Shown piece by piece: positions 41,208 to 52,276 of a DNA stretch of 64,000 bases. The notes under the pieces were generated by a model. It had not been told where the DNA came from and ran no database searches. It saw nothing but the letters and a program-made list of their open reading frames with translations. The DNA comes from Conchocele bisecta (taxonomy: Eukaryota > Mollusca > Bivalvia > Lucinida > Thyasiridae). The translations under genes and the position numbers were made by a program. The stretch lies in assembly GCA_029237695.1 (NCBI GenBank), contig CM055266.1, forward strand, positions 10,123,805 to 10,187,804. The letters run 5' to 3'. Positions within the stretch are counted from its first letter, which is position 1, and the number at the start of each line of letters is the position of its first letter.

Positions 41208-44200
41208 CTAAAGCGGTTCTGTGTGAATTCCGTCTGATAAAACTCTTCTCTTATCGTAGTAGGCGGAAAGCCCTAGCTTATTCTGTGTGTATGTTTTCAT
41301 AACTCCATCCTTCATTCATTCAAACCCCCTATTTGTACCCCGATCTATTTCGGTGTGGTGTAGAGCGTCCTTATACCTTCCCCATGAAAGAGTGTTTTGC
41401 CTTGCGGATAGTCCTTTAGCCGAATGTTTTACTTGAGCGTTTTCTGGTTTCTCCGTAAGATAACACTTGCTGCATAGTGCGATTATCCGATCTCCCCGAA
41501 ACTCTGTCTTGAAAAGTCCTGGTTCTCTATTGCTCCATTTATCCCACGCTAGCCATTGGTCTTTGTTTTTGTTGAAACTTTCTAACATGTGTGGTTTTAT
41601 TATATCCTCAATTTCCCACTAACTCCCATGTACAGGCTGTCAGTATCCATTTGTATTAATTCAAAATCCGATCTATCAACGTACTTGTCCATAAAATCGT
41701 AATAGAACTCTAACATTCTAAGTTTTGCGTATTGATAAACTGCAATCCACAGTGAAACGGTCGAGTCATTGCAGAAACTACCCTTCTGGAAGATATTTCG
41801 TAGGCGTCTCCTATTTCCTCAAGATCGTGAAAATATGCCGATCTCAAAGCCCTGTCTACACAAACTTCGTCTTTCGTATAGTTGGTGGTGAGGTGTTTTC
41901 TGGAGACTCGATCATTTTTCCACAACATGAGTTTCCTAGTAGTTTCATTATATCAGCAATTGGAGCTTTTGAGCTATCAACATCTCCGGCTCTCCTAGTT
42001 GCTGTTACTTCGTTTACAAACCATTCAAAGGGTTTTCCTGATTTGTAATCTATAACTCTGTGAAGTCCTGTTATTATTAATCCATGTTTTTAAATACCAT
42101 TTTAGAAGCGGTGTGAACAACAATACTTTTTCTGCTGACATCGCGCCAACTAGCTTTCTACCCTCCCCTCGGGTTCTGTTTGTCTCTCGTAAATATTCGA
42201 GCATGTGTTCGGGAACTTCGTTTTCCTCGACAACACGATTTATAAATATTGGAGACATTTCTGAAAACTTTTCCTTTAGGTTTGTGGGAACTTCTATATC
42301 AACTTCGGCAAATCCAAACCATTCCTCTGATAAAACCTGTTTGGAGAAGCTGTCAATTTTTTTTCTGTTAAAGGGGTGTGGTACTGTGAAGAGACGTCCA
42401 TGCCCGCATGGCATCTCTTTTCGTAATGTTGATAAATACAAAGCATTTGCATCAAATCCTAATACTTCTTGACAGAGCTTTCCCTCACCCTCTGGGGGTG
42501 ATCTAATCTTGGTAATACCGGCTTCTGCATATCTTGTAAATACAATTGACGGCCCTCCTACTAGTGCCCCTTTCATCATTTTGTATACTTCTTTTTCTGG
42601 AGCAAATAGTGGTGGACAAATTGCGTCTGCCGCCTTGCTCTCTTTTGTTGGGTATGATTTTTACGTAGCTTTTTATTGAGCATCTAAGAATATATTGCAG
42701 GGCAACTCCTGGAAGGGTAACCGCGTCTTTAAACATATCCACCCCTTTTGTTTTATAAAAGTTAGACATTTTTCCGACGGCTTCAATAAATGGACCGACG
42801 TCTAAATCGTTGTAGTATTTTAACCAATCTCTAAACGTCTTCATACCTTGTGCTTTGAAAATCCCGTTGCACTCTTTCAATTCTTTTTTTGTAATCATTT
42901 TGTCCGGGTTAAGTTTGTTAGACCAGGATTTTAGTGGTGGTAATCCCTCGTAATCCAACTTCGCTGGAGAGTCAAACCATTCGTACGGGAAGAAGGACTT
43001 TTTCCCCTCACAACCGTACGCTTTCGTCCATCTATCATAATCAATCCCTGGCCCAATATATAATTTTACATCCAGAAACCTGAATTCTGGGGTAAACATG
43101 AAAATAGTTGTTTTAGTTTTCTTTCCAACTAGGATTTTCTTTGTCGTATCTGTTAAGACCCCTACTAGGTGCTTCTTTATTAAGTTGAGATCGTATGTGC
43201 TGGAGTTGAACCCTAGAACGGGTACTTGTGAAATCCATCGTTCGATCTCCCGCCTTTGTGGAGCACAAAGCTTGTTCATTTCTGTTGGATATCCGTAGAT
43301 TTTATCTTTCCCAACTACTTCGCGGATTGCTTTACCCCTTTTCTGTAAATCCTCTATAAATTTTGTTACGAGCTTAGCGGGGTCTTTATCACATATGTGG
43401 GTTATGTTTGTATTCATCGTGTCCCCGATACTTACACTTATTGGAACGTGCGTGTTTAAAAACTCTAGGTCTATCGTTTGGTTCTTTTTCTCTTTTGAGC
43501 TGTCTAAATAAGCCTCAAAATCGTACACAATCTGATAAGGATATGTAGTTGTAGGGGGTAGTTCTATCTCAGCAGAAGTTTCTGTGGGTCCCCATAAATC
43601 ATATTCACATTCCCAAATGGTTACTAACTCGAACTCTTTTCTGATCAACGCATCTCGTGCTAGAGTTTTTATGTATTTTTCTTTTCTATTTTGGTCTCTA
43701 CAGTGTTTTGGGCATCCGTGCCATTTACATCCGTGAAATTGGTAAACCGTCTTCGACTCAGAACAAAATCCGTCAACTGGGGCTCCCGCAATTAATCTTT
43801 CTCCGCCGTGACCGCACACCGCAGTGTGAATGTGTGGGCTTTGAATGGATTTTATCCAAGAAAATAGACTTTTTACTGCATTTCGGTTTTGGATAGAAGG
43901 CCTTTTCAAATGCGGAAAGTGGTCTATCTATTCTTTCCCCTTTACATGATACCGTTGTTTCCCCCTTCATACACGTTGCTACGTGTCTTGTTACACAGTG
44001 TGCTTGTGTAAATCGTTGCTTGCATTCAAAACAGCAATAGTTTTTACAGGCGGCTTTATTCATATTGGTAATTAGAAAACGCGTGAATCGTTGTAAATAC
44101 CAATTTTCATTTTGGTTGTACCAACTTCGTCGTAGTGCGCGGCAACTTTTCTTAGAAACCACGTTCCATCTTCTGTTGGTTCGTACGCGTCTATTCCTAT

Positions 44201-44897
44201 TTTAAAACACTCTTCGATTTTCTTGATGTCCTCAAATGGTATTGCTCCGGTTGGTGGTTCGCGCCGTTTCGTTTCACAGAATTTCAAGTATGTGTATCTT
44301 AAATCTTCTGTCTTTGTGAAACTTCTGTCGGCTCGTAGCCCTTCTGTAGTGTGAAGGGCTAAACATCTAAATATACAGCGATCATCGTTAAAAGTATCTA
44401 GTGGTTTAATTCCTTTTTTATATCGTAACCACTCTGGCAACCTACCCCCGGCAACTTTTCAGATTTCATTCCTATATCATTCGTAGATGTTGCGTATGTT
44501 AATTTACATTTATACTTAACCATCTAACAAAAACTCCACTTTGTGTTGGGCCTGTCTATTTTATCTATGCTTAATCTCTCCTCCTCTTGTTTCTTAACCC
44601 ATTTTTTCACCGCTTCGTGTCCACTGAACCATGTGCTTCCAAAAGGTTTTGGTTTTTATAAAATATTATGGTTTTAGGATTTCCTTTCGTATCTTTTTCC
44701 TCAATATTTTCCAATCTATAGGAAAATGAGTACCTAAGATAAAAGTTCCCCGTGAAAAGTGGTTCCAATTCCTTCATTATTCTATCGGTGTTGTCGGTTT
44801 GAACCTTTCTTCTCATGGTTACTTCGGTTATCCTTCGCCCTTTATCTATTGTCTTGTCTTTCTTTTGGTAGTCCTCTAGAATTTCCTCCCCTTCCAC
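41208..44897 (-). pseudogene. Protein-primed DNA polymerase B, right arm (frameshifted)
   Basis: Second polymerase copy, minus strand, from ATG 44897 (MEGEEILEDYQKKDKTIDKG) or 44777, to the stop at 41208-41210. The longest continuous frame (43909-42503, 468 codons) spans the VSR-like VYQFHGCKWHGCPKHC, ExoI VYDFEAYLD, ExoII GFNSSTYDLNLIKKHL and ExoIII YYNDLD. The next frame (42579-42025) holds the motif A region LGFDANALYLSTLRKEM, and motif C QMDTDS follows near 41635. Breaks occur near 44450-44640, 44080-44160, 43780-43910, 42660, 42040-42090 and in the last third. The breaks I compared are at other positions in the left arm. Confidence 0.9.
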
Positions 44898-45277
44898 TTT
44901 ATATATAATAACTCCGTTTTCTTCACTCTTTTTTGTGGCTTCCCTATATTTTTACTTCGAAGGGTTAATGTCGCCTCATTAGCAAGTCTCTGTGCTATCT
45001 TTTCTACATCTTTATTTTCTATTTTCTTGAACGCGCCTTTGGCGTGGGCTCTGCGAAATCTTTTCATGTACTCCTCATTTTTTGTCTCATTTATAAGTTT
45101 TGTAAGCCCCTTCTCCCTCAACCTTAGTGAAAATACAACTCCCATCTTCACCAACTCGGAACGTAATTCCATAATTTTTGGTGAAGGGCTTTGTGGTACT
45201 CTCCTTTCTATCTTACCATGGCTTGTGGAAGATAATTTTGGAGCTTTTGTCATAATTTTTTCTCTGACGTGTGACAT
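44876..45277 (-). CDS. Basic helical protein upstream of polymerase, right arm
   Basis: A 133-codon frame from MSHVREKIMTKAPKL, mirror of 32491-32895 with a few substitutions (for example LANEATLTLRSKN for LADEATLTLRSKN) and a different last dozen residues caused by a small indel. An upstream in-frame ATG at 45322 exists, but the position mirrored in the left arm supports 45277. Function unknown; see the left copy for the reasoning on a replication role. Confidence 0.7.
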   Translation of the reverse strand: MSHVREKIMTKAPKLSSTSHGKIERRVPQSPSPKIMELRSELVKMGVVFSLRLREKGLTKLINETKNEEYMKRFRRAHAKGAFKKIENKDVEKIAQRLANEATLTLRSKNIGKPQKRVKKTELLYIKWKGRKF

Positions 45278-45744
45278 TTTTAATTTTTCTCTTATATCTG
45301 AGTAAATATAATATTTTTTCAAAAATATTATTATTTAATTATTCTTAGATGTGGCGTTTCTTTAATTTCTCCAAACTTGATAAAATAATAAAGACCCTCC
45401 CACTGGAAAACCCCATTTTATAAATATTGATATAGTGGGTTATTTTACTTCATTTCGACTCCCTGTTTTATGTACTTTTCTAAAAACGACATGACGGTTC
45501 TAGGCCACTTTTTGAAAAACCGAAATATGGGGCGGATTGGTTTAAAACTGATTATAAGGGGTTTACTTTTTGTGTATTCCAACTAATAAAAACAACTCGA
45601 GGTTGTTTTTTATTGGTTGGGAGATACTTTTTGCTCTAAAAATTAAGGGTTTTTTGAGTCACATATTCCCCCCTTGGGGGGGATATGTGGGGTCTAATCT
45701 ACTCCTGACCCCCGCGGTAATGAACTAATACCTTATATACTACT

Positions 45745-46060
45745 GCCCCCCCCCACCCCCCCCCCCAATAATTTTCAGGCTTCCGCCGCCTATGCCATAC
45801 GCCGCATTATAAAGTGTATCCTACACGAGTAAAGTAATGGCCACTTGGCAGCTGGTTGACAAAAAGAACCTTATGACAATTTCAACTAATGATCGGGATT
45901 CCCGACCACTCTACCGTATTCTCATAGGCTGCAGTAAGATCACTATAATTCACTGACTGAATGGCTATCAGTGTACATGTATATTATGATTGGACTGCGT
46001 CAATGAAACGGTTATTATGTTGACATACAGTAGCGCCTTTCTGCATGTCAACTATACGTA
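45745..46060. other. C-run and host sequence, no gene
   Basis: Starts with C-runs interrupted by one A (45745-45766), then AATAATTTTCAGGCTTCCGC CGCC, inverted relative to 31710-31755. The rest has no recognised feature. Confidence 0.5.
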
Positions 46061-46300
46061 CTATACCAATACGATATGTTTTCTATACGATCTGCATATA
46101 ATATAAACGTACGGTATGTTTGTACCGTACATACCAACCAATATCGTATAGATATACCATTCAAATCGTACGTTTATACAATTTTGTTATACATGTGTAT
46201 GATTCTGGTACGTTTGTATCGTACAAACATACACTATTTGTGTACGGTATTACTGTATCAGAATACCGTAAATGTACACGTATGAATGTGCTAAATATAG
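46060..46300. repeat. Short inverted TACGATA/GTACGTTTGTA repeats
   Basis: Dense short direct and inverted motifs such as TACGATATG, CGTACGTTT and GTACAAACATAC. The same type of region lies at 48080-48265, on the other side of the duplicated block. Confidence 0.65.
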
Positions 46301-46307
46301 TACACAT

Positions 46308-46760
46308 CGGCCAGGGGGTATGCTTTAGTAGTCCGGTATAAAAAAAATAGTGCAGACGTTTTGAGGCCACAGACCCAGTTTGCTTGTAAACCCTGATCCA
46401 TTACAGCCCAATTTTACTTGAGAAACATGTTGGGGTGTTTTTAACACCAGTTTCCAGCATATTTCTAGCATTTAAAAGAAATTACTGAGCCTGCTTGTCA
46501 CGTGATGTGAACACTACGTCACATGACAATTTGAGGATAAACAATATGGCGGACATGACAAGGTTGATTTTTTCTTTCTTAGGAGTAAGTGAACATATTG
46601 TTTAATTAGTGAAAATCCGGTGCAGACAGGTTGCAGGTTATGAAAAGGTAGGTTCCACAGCATCCATACGAATAGTGAAAGTGTGAGAGAATGGCCATAT
46701 TTGGAGGAATCGGTTAAGTTGTATAGTAAAACTAATTGGTGGTTGCTAGCCTATAAGGTG
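46308..46760. repeat. Diverged duplication, copy 1
   Basis: Shares with 47628-48070, in the same orientation, GGTATAAA.AAAATAGTGC, TTTAACACCAGTTT.CAGCATATTT and GACAAGGTTGATTTTTCTTT + CTTAGGAGTAAGTGAAC. Identity is about 75-80% by eye. No coding frame is conserved. Confidence 0.75.
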
Positions 46761-47627
46761 TCCCTAGGCCCTATGTGAGATATGTTTTTTTGTAGAATCT
46801 GAAGTTGGAAGTTTATGTTTCTTGTAGCTATGTCTCTGGGAACATAATTTAAAGTTATTGCGACAAGAGTAATCGAGCGGACTCCGCGATGCAACACATT
46901 TGTTCTTTTTGTATCGCAGACGGACAGTTATCGGCTTCAAAATCTTCTAAAATCTTGATTTCTCAGCTTTATTTGTCAAATATAATAAACCAGTGTATGT
47001 AAATTACCTGTAGGTGCTTGGGCTTGGAATGTGACAGTAATATACACCCAAACAGTCATTATAGTGTGTTTTTCTTTTCTTTTTCATTGATATTGGCTTC
47101 CTAATGGACAATTAAGAAGTTCGGGAAAGTGGCGCGACATCGCGACGCTGTTCCAAAATTTGCCAAAATTAGGCGTAAGTGTATTGTTTTCGCATATCGG
47201 TATAGTCCAATACACTAGTAAAGCAAATTTCTTGACTGACCTTTCCAAGCCAATACCCTTTTGTCTGTCGACCATTCCAGAGTGGCATACATGTTGGCAT
47301 AGTTTCAGTGATGAGTATTTATATGTAGAATGGTGAGCTATACCACTATTAAGGGTAATGTTATGTGATTTTATGGAGATTTGTGCTTTTAATTCATCAT
47401 CTATTACAATTCTCCATAGTTCTGCAGTAGCTCAATTTAAGGCCGAATGTGGACAGTCACATGGTGGAGTTACACAGTTGCTGTGTGACAACCATTTGAG
47501 ATATTTGCTCCAAACATGGTACTGTATCCAGGAATAGAAGCTAGTTTTGAATAGTGAATATTGTAGAATGATTTGTAGTGGGACTGGTACACTTATAGGT
47601 TAGAAGACACTAAATGGTGCGAAATCG
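46761..47627. other. No gene recognised between duplicated blocks
   Basis: AT-rich; no splice-bounded frame or known repeat was identified. Confidence 0.4.
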
Positions 47628-48070
47628 CCCAGGGTGTATGCAAAAGTAGTTCGGTATAAACAAAATAGTGCGGGTGTTGTGAGGTCAAAGACACCGTTTG
47701 CTTGCAAATCTTGATCCATTACTACCCGATTTCACTTGAGGAACATATTGGGGTGCCTTTAACACCAGTTTTCAGCATATTTGTAGCATTTTTAAAAAAA
47801 GAAAACGCTGAACCTGTTGGTCACTTGATGTAAACGGAGTTTCCGTGGCCAAAAAATGTACACAATATTGGAGGATATGACAAGGTTGGATTTTTCTTTC
47901 TTAGGAGTAAGTGAACCTATTGTTTAGTTCATGTAGAACCACTACAGACTGGCTGCAGGTCATGTACAAGTGGGTCCCACAGCATCCATACTAATAGTGA
48001 AAGTAGGAGAGACTGGCCTTATTGGATGGCATTCGGTTAAATTATATAGTAAAACTATTTGGTGGTGTCT
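47628..48070. repeat. Diverged duplication, copy 2
   Basis: Partner of 46308-46760; followed by the short TACGATA inverted repeats at 48080-48265. Confidence 0.75.
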
Positions 48071-48578
48071 AACCTTCATACCATATCCGTACGGATATAT
48101 CGTATATACGAACGGATATCGTATGTTTGTATAATATTCGTATAGTACGTTTGTATAATGTAAACAAACTGTAATATACGATGATACGGTACAAACATAC
48201 CAATATTATATGATCATACGATATGCTCATTAAATATACCAATACTATACGATTACGATATGTATACAACTGAATTTTTTTTTTCTGTAAATATACAGTT
48301 TTGATTTTGTGATTTTCCCGCCATCCGTCCAGGTGAAATACATATACTAGTATGGTATTCGATCCTGTTAACCAGGCATAACATGTCCTTAGCTGTTGTC
48401 AGGCCGTTAACACCATTAAATAAATAAGCAAATAACTGTACCATTCGTATGATTGTTGTATCCAAAATTAGACTACGTGAGTTTTATATGTGTATAATTA
48501 TGTGTGTCACGTAAAATTCTACTACCAGTAGTACAACAGTGAACAGCCTACGGTACATAATTGGCATGGCTGTTACAT

Positions 48579-48836
48579 TTGAGACGCACAATGTCATTTT
48601 GTACCTTCAGACATCTGCGTCATTTTATGAAATACGTTTACAAAATTTACAATATTTTCCGTAAATGGCGTCAAAAGTCGATACAATATTCAGAGTACAT
48701 GCGTAATTATATATCGCATGTACCCTGAGAATTGTGTCGACTTTATTTATGAAAAATGTTGTAAATTGTGTAAACGTATTTAATGAAATTACGCAGATGT
48801 CTGAAGGTAAAAATTTACATGGCGTGTCTCATTTAT
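48579..48836. mobile_element. Fold-back MITE-like element
   Basis: Arms of about 120 bp: GTACCTTCAGACATCTGCGT ... GTACATGCG on the left pairs with CGCATGTACCCTGAG ... ACGCAGATGTCTGAAGGTA on the right. No coding capacity. The target duplication was not resolved. Confidence 0.8.
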
Positions 48837-49189
48837 ATGTACAATATATATTTAATATTACTATATACGTCAATTCTTCTCCCATTGAAACAATGCAATT
48901 TTTCACATATTGATGTCTCGTGAGTTCATATATGTCAGTGCCACTCGTTCCACCGCGCAACGATATTGCTCTCCTGCGGAATTCGTGCATATATCCACAT
49001 ACACATACAAATAACCTATACTTATCATGCAATGCAACATTTAGAAATGAGATGCAACAACGAAAAGACCGGTGTTTTCTATTATATTCACAAACAGCGT
49101 CGATGGTTGAACGGTACAAACTAGAGCAAGTGCTCACGGATACCCCCGGCCACCGCCTGTACCGACAAACAACACATTTAGCGCAAATC

Positions 49190-49222
49190 GTACGGACGGA
49201 CGGACGGACGGACGGACGGACA
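49190..49222. repeat. GGAC tetranucleotide run
   Basis: About seven tandem copies of GGAC/CGGA. It produces spurious Arg/Pro/Ser-rich readings on both strands. Confidence 0.85.
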
Positions 49223-49436
49223 GGAAACATTACATACACATTGTACATGCAACAGGAAGTCAATTTCAATTCGTAGTAAGGTGTATTCAATTAAGCCTAC
49301 GCCACTTCCACATCATATCCAATTACACGACTGAGCGGGCCAATTAGAGCCTGTATGAGACTGACCACACAGACACTTCCTTATGGGCAAGCGCGGATAC
49401 AGTCATACGGAGCCCCGCAGGTGACATGGATTTTTT

Positions 49437-49720
49437 TAATTATTAATTCGTCCCCACGAAATAACAATTCGTTCCCTCAACTTAACAATTCTTTCCCTCG
49501 AATTAACAATTCGTTCCAACGAAATGACAATTCGTTCCCTCAATTTAACAATTCGTTCCCTCGAATTAACAATTCGTTCCCACGAAATGACAATTCGTTT
49601 CCTTGAATTAACAATTCGTTCCTACGAAATAACAATTCGTTCCCATGGTGTTAATTCGAGGGAACGAATTGTTATATCGTGGGGAGCGAGTTGTTATTTC
49701 GTGGGAACGAATTAATAAAA
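49437..49720. repeat. AACAATTCGTTCC tandem/inverted repeat
   Basis: About a dozen copies of an 18-bp unit, AACAATTCGTTCCCWCGAAA, in one orientation, then inverted copies (GGAACGAATTGTTAT) from 49660. The last inverted copies allow hairpin formation. No gene. Confidence 0.85.
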
Positions 49721-49879
49721 CAAAATAATTCTACGTCCTACTTTCTCTGCGGCGCTCCGTACAGTCAGGGGCGTGTCCCTCTAAAATTTGCCGAGTATAG
49801 ATTTTAACCCATTTTGTCTCCCCCACGATAGTGGAAAGTGAGACATAGCGGTCACTGCGGTGTATCCACCCTGTGTCTC

Positions 49880-50420
49880 ATTCTGGTGACCGTGACCATG
49901 ATGACCTTGACCTTCATGTCAATATTTGTGGACGTACATCCAAACGTTGTATATCTCTTGATCGCTTAGTCGGATCATCTCCAAACTTAACAATAGCTTC
50001 TTCACATTGATGTATATCTGCCAGTGTAATTTGGCTGACCTTGACCTTGGTGACCTTTTCCTTGGTGTTAATAATTGTAGACATATGAATATCTCCTGAT
50101 CCGTCATTAACAAAGTTCATAAATAGCTCCCTCACATTGATAGCTATCCATCCAGTGTCATTCCGGTGACATTGACCGTCACTTTGGTGACCTTGACTTT
50201 TGTGTCAATACTGTTTGATGTACATCCAAATGTTGAATAGTTCTTGATCGGACCATTGGTCAGATCATTACCAAACTTCACCAATAGCTTCCCTCCTCAC
50301 ATTGATGGCTATTCACCCAGAGTTATGTTTTGTAACCTTGACATCGGTGACCGTGACCTTCGTATAAATAATTTTGGACTTCCTCATATTGTGACATTGA
50401 CCTCGTTAACCTTGACGGTT
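49880..50420. repeat. About 155-bp GACCTTGACC array
   Basis: Three to four degenerate units with GTGACCTTGACCTT, a GTACATCCAAAYGTTG phrase, CTTGATCG and CCAAACTT.ACAATAGCT. Typical of bivalve intergenic DNA. Confidence 0.7.
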
Positions 50421-50754
50421 CAACTGAGTGGTAACAACATATATTTTAAATGCTGGCAAATAATTAGATATTTGTTATAGCCATATATGGCTATTCTGTA
50501 TGAAATTTATTAAATACCAAAACACAAATATTAAACAGATACAAATGAAATATAATTCCAATAGGTCAGCTCTATCTGAACCGACTAGCACGATTCGAGA
50601 TGCACAGGCGCCCCGTGACAGATTTTAGAAAGTTGACGACCATGTGTGTGACATTTTCCATTGAGAATCCACGGCCCCCGCTCACCCTCCGCCCATCGCT
50701 AAATCCTGGATCCGCCCCTGGTTGATATGTTGCATAGACAATGGTGAGCATACT

Positions 50755-50995
50755 TGTACCTATCGTTGGTCATATGTGGCTATGACTGGAGAACTTGGTA
50801 TAATGGGATTTGTGGCCAGTGCAGCTCCAAATAGCATAGTCCTGTAGCTTGATATCGCTCTATATTGCTGGTTAGAAGCATGATTCATTGATAGAATGAC
50901 GAACAATGCAGATTCCGATCAGACTGTGCGGATGCACAGGCTGATCGGGATCTACATTGGTTGCAAAACCCATAAGCCCCATTTGATCATGGGAC
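50755..50995. repeat. Clam-type dispersed repeat copy
   Basis: Carries GTCATATGTGGCTATGACTG, GGTTAGAAGCATGATTCATT, TCAGACTGTGCGGATGCACA and GGTTGCAAAACCCATAAGCC. Confidence 0.75.
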
Positions 50996-51049
50996 TACGT
51001 TGTCCGATCTTGAATGTATCATATCATGTAACATGCCCGTATCACATTG

Positions 51050-51938
51050 TTAAACGTACATGCCCACTCAGTAAGCACAAAACGTTCTTTATCTGAATTA
51101 AATAAGTGTATAATTCTGTCACTATTCCATCAGTTCTAACACTTACGAGTGCCCGCTATACATATATAATCATTTAGTAGTATTTATTTTACTGATAGTG
51201 ACTTGCGATTAATTTCGACAGATTATAAAGTATGATAATTGCAAATCAAAAACTAAATACAGAGAACAAATAGTAATGTCCGTTAACATTTTAAGGAAAC
51301 ACAATTATCGCCCCTGATATTAGTGTGGAAATTTAAGTATTAAGATATCAAATGTATAATAATACCAATCAATACGTGGTATAATGGTGAATAAATGTTT
51401 ATTTTGGAAGAACATGACTCGTGTGAGTGGGCATGTACCTTTAAAGGTGCATGCCCACTCAGTAGGCACAAACTGTTCTTTATATCAGAGACATCATATA
51501 AGACATTTTCTGGCAAAATAAACATTCATTCACCATTACCGCACTTATTGATTGGAATTATTATTCATTTTATATCAGAAGTAAATTTTCACACTGATAT
51601 CAGGGGTGATAACCGTGTTTCCTTAAAATGTTAACTGACATTACTAGTTATTCTCTGTATTTATTGTTTGATGTGCAATGATCATACTTTATGATCTGTC
51701 AAAAATATTATTTTGTCAGGTGACGTATAAATAATAATAAACGCCTGATTTGCATAAGAAAATAGCCTGATACCACGGCGAGTCACTATCAGTAAAATAA
51801 ATATTACTATATGATTATACCTCTATACCGGGCATTTGACATTTGTAGAACTGGTGGAATAGTGACACAATTATACACTTATTTAATTCCTATAAAAAAA
51901 AATTTTGTGCCTACAGAGTAGACATGCACCTTTAATAC
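51050..51938. repeat. Nested fold-back repeat with GGTGCATGCCCACTCAG ends
   Basis: A central TACCTTTAAAGGTGCATGCC (51437-51456) joins two inverted half-elements: 51052-51440 and 51440-51938. Both outer ends carry the same motif (CATGCCCACTCAGTAAGCAC at 51059; GTGCCTACAGAGTAGACATG at 51907). It looks like two related MITE copies in inverted contact. Confidence 0.75.
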
Positions 51939-52015
51939 ATTTGTCCCAAATAACTTTGACATTTAAATTGTTATGCAAGTGCACGTCTGCGTAAATTGCG
52001 GTCTGAATGTTGTAT

Positions 52016-52180
52016 ACAGTGGAGCCTCTCTAAACCGGACACCCTGGATCCCCAGGGTGTCCGATTTAGAGAGGTTCCACTGTAATTAAGCAATCCATTA
52101 ATGACATAAATGACATCATCTAAATTAATCACAATGGGGTCGCAAGGGTGTCCGGTTTAAAGAGGTTCTGCTGTATTACA
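52016..52180. mobile_element. pogo/Tigger-like mini-palindrome
   Basis: ACAGTGGAGCCTCTCTAAAC CGGACACCCTGG... with its complement directly after (52017-52083), and a further half copy (GTGTCCGGTTTAAAGAGGTT) at 52148-52175. CAGTGGAACCTCTCTAAACCGG-type ends are characteristic of pogo/Tigger elements. Confidence 0.7.
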
Positions 52181-52276
52181 ATTCTTGTAATACGATGTTT
52201 ACGCGGCCACACGATACTAGAACCATGGAATGTGTCTGTGGCGATAGAAATGTACTTATATGGGTTGTGTTACTAG

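Larger units (their letters stand above)
31977..45744. mobile_element. Palindromic Polinton-like element 2 (polymerase, no capsid or integrase)
   Basis: A 13,768-bp unit with ends AGTAGTATATAAGG...CCTTATATACTACT. The left arm (31977-38846) and right arm (38958-45744) are reverse complements apart from scattered substitutions, one-base indels and a repeat-copy difference. Each arm encodes a protein-primed DNA polymerase B and five small proteins. Flanks differ on the two sides, so the inverted structure is not a simple read-through artefact. The presumptive 6-bp flanks, GGGCCC and GCCCCC, are not identical. AG termini and the polymerase place it in the Polinton realm. Confidence 0.88.
38958..45744. 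repeat. Element 2 right arm
   Basis: 6,787 bp, complement of 31977-38846, with independent substitutions and indels. It ends in TATACTACT. Confidence 0.92.

Noticed and set aside
31977..45744. Palindrome as a missed-adapter read artefact
   Set aside because: In that artefact the flanks are mirrored too and the axis has no spacer. Here the flanks are different host sequences and there is a 111-bp unique spacer with arm-specific differences. Not fully excluded without reads.
13540..45744. Both elements as halves of one broken parent
   Set aside because: A single parent should have one terminal repeat; the two elements agree only in the first seven bases, so they come from different lineages.
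48829..49290. 153-codon minus-strand frame
   Set aside because: Contains a GGAC tetranucleotide run translated as RPSVRPSV and has no domain or conserved pattern.
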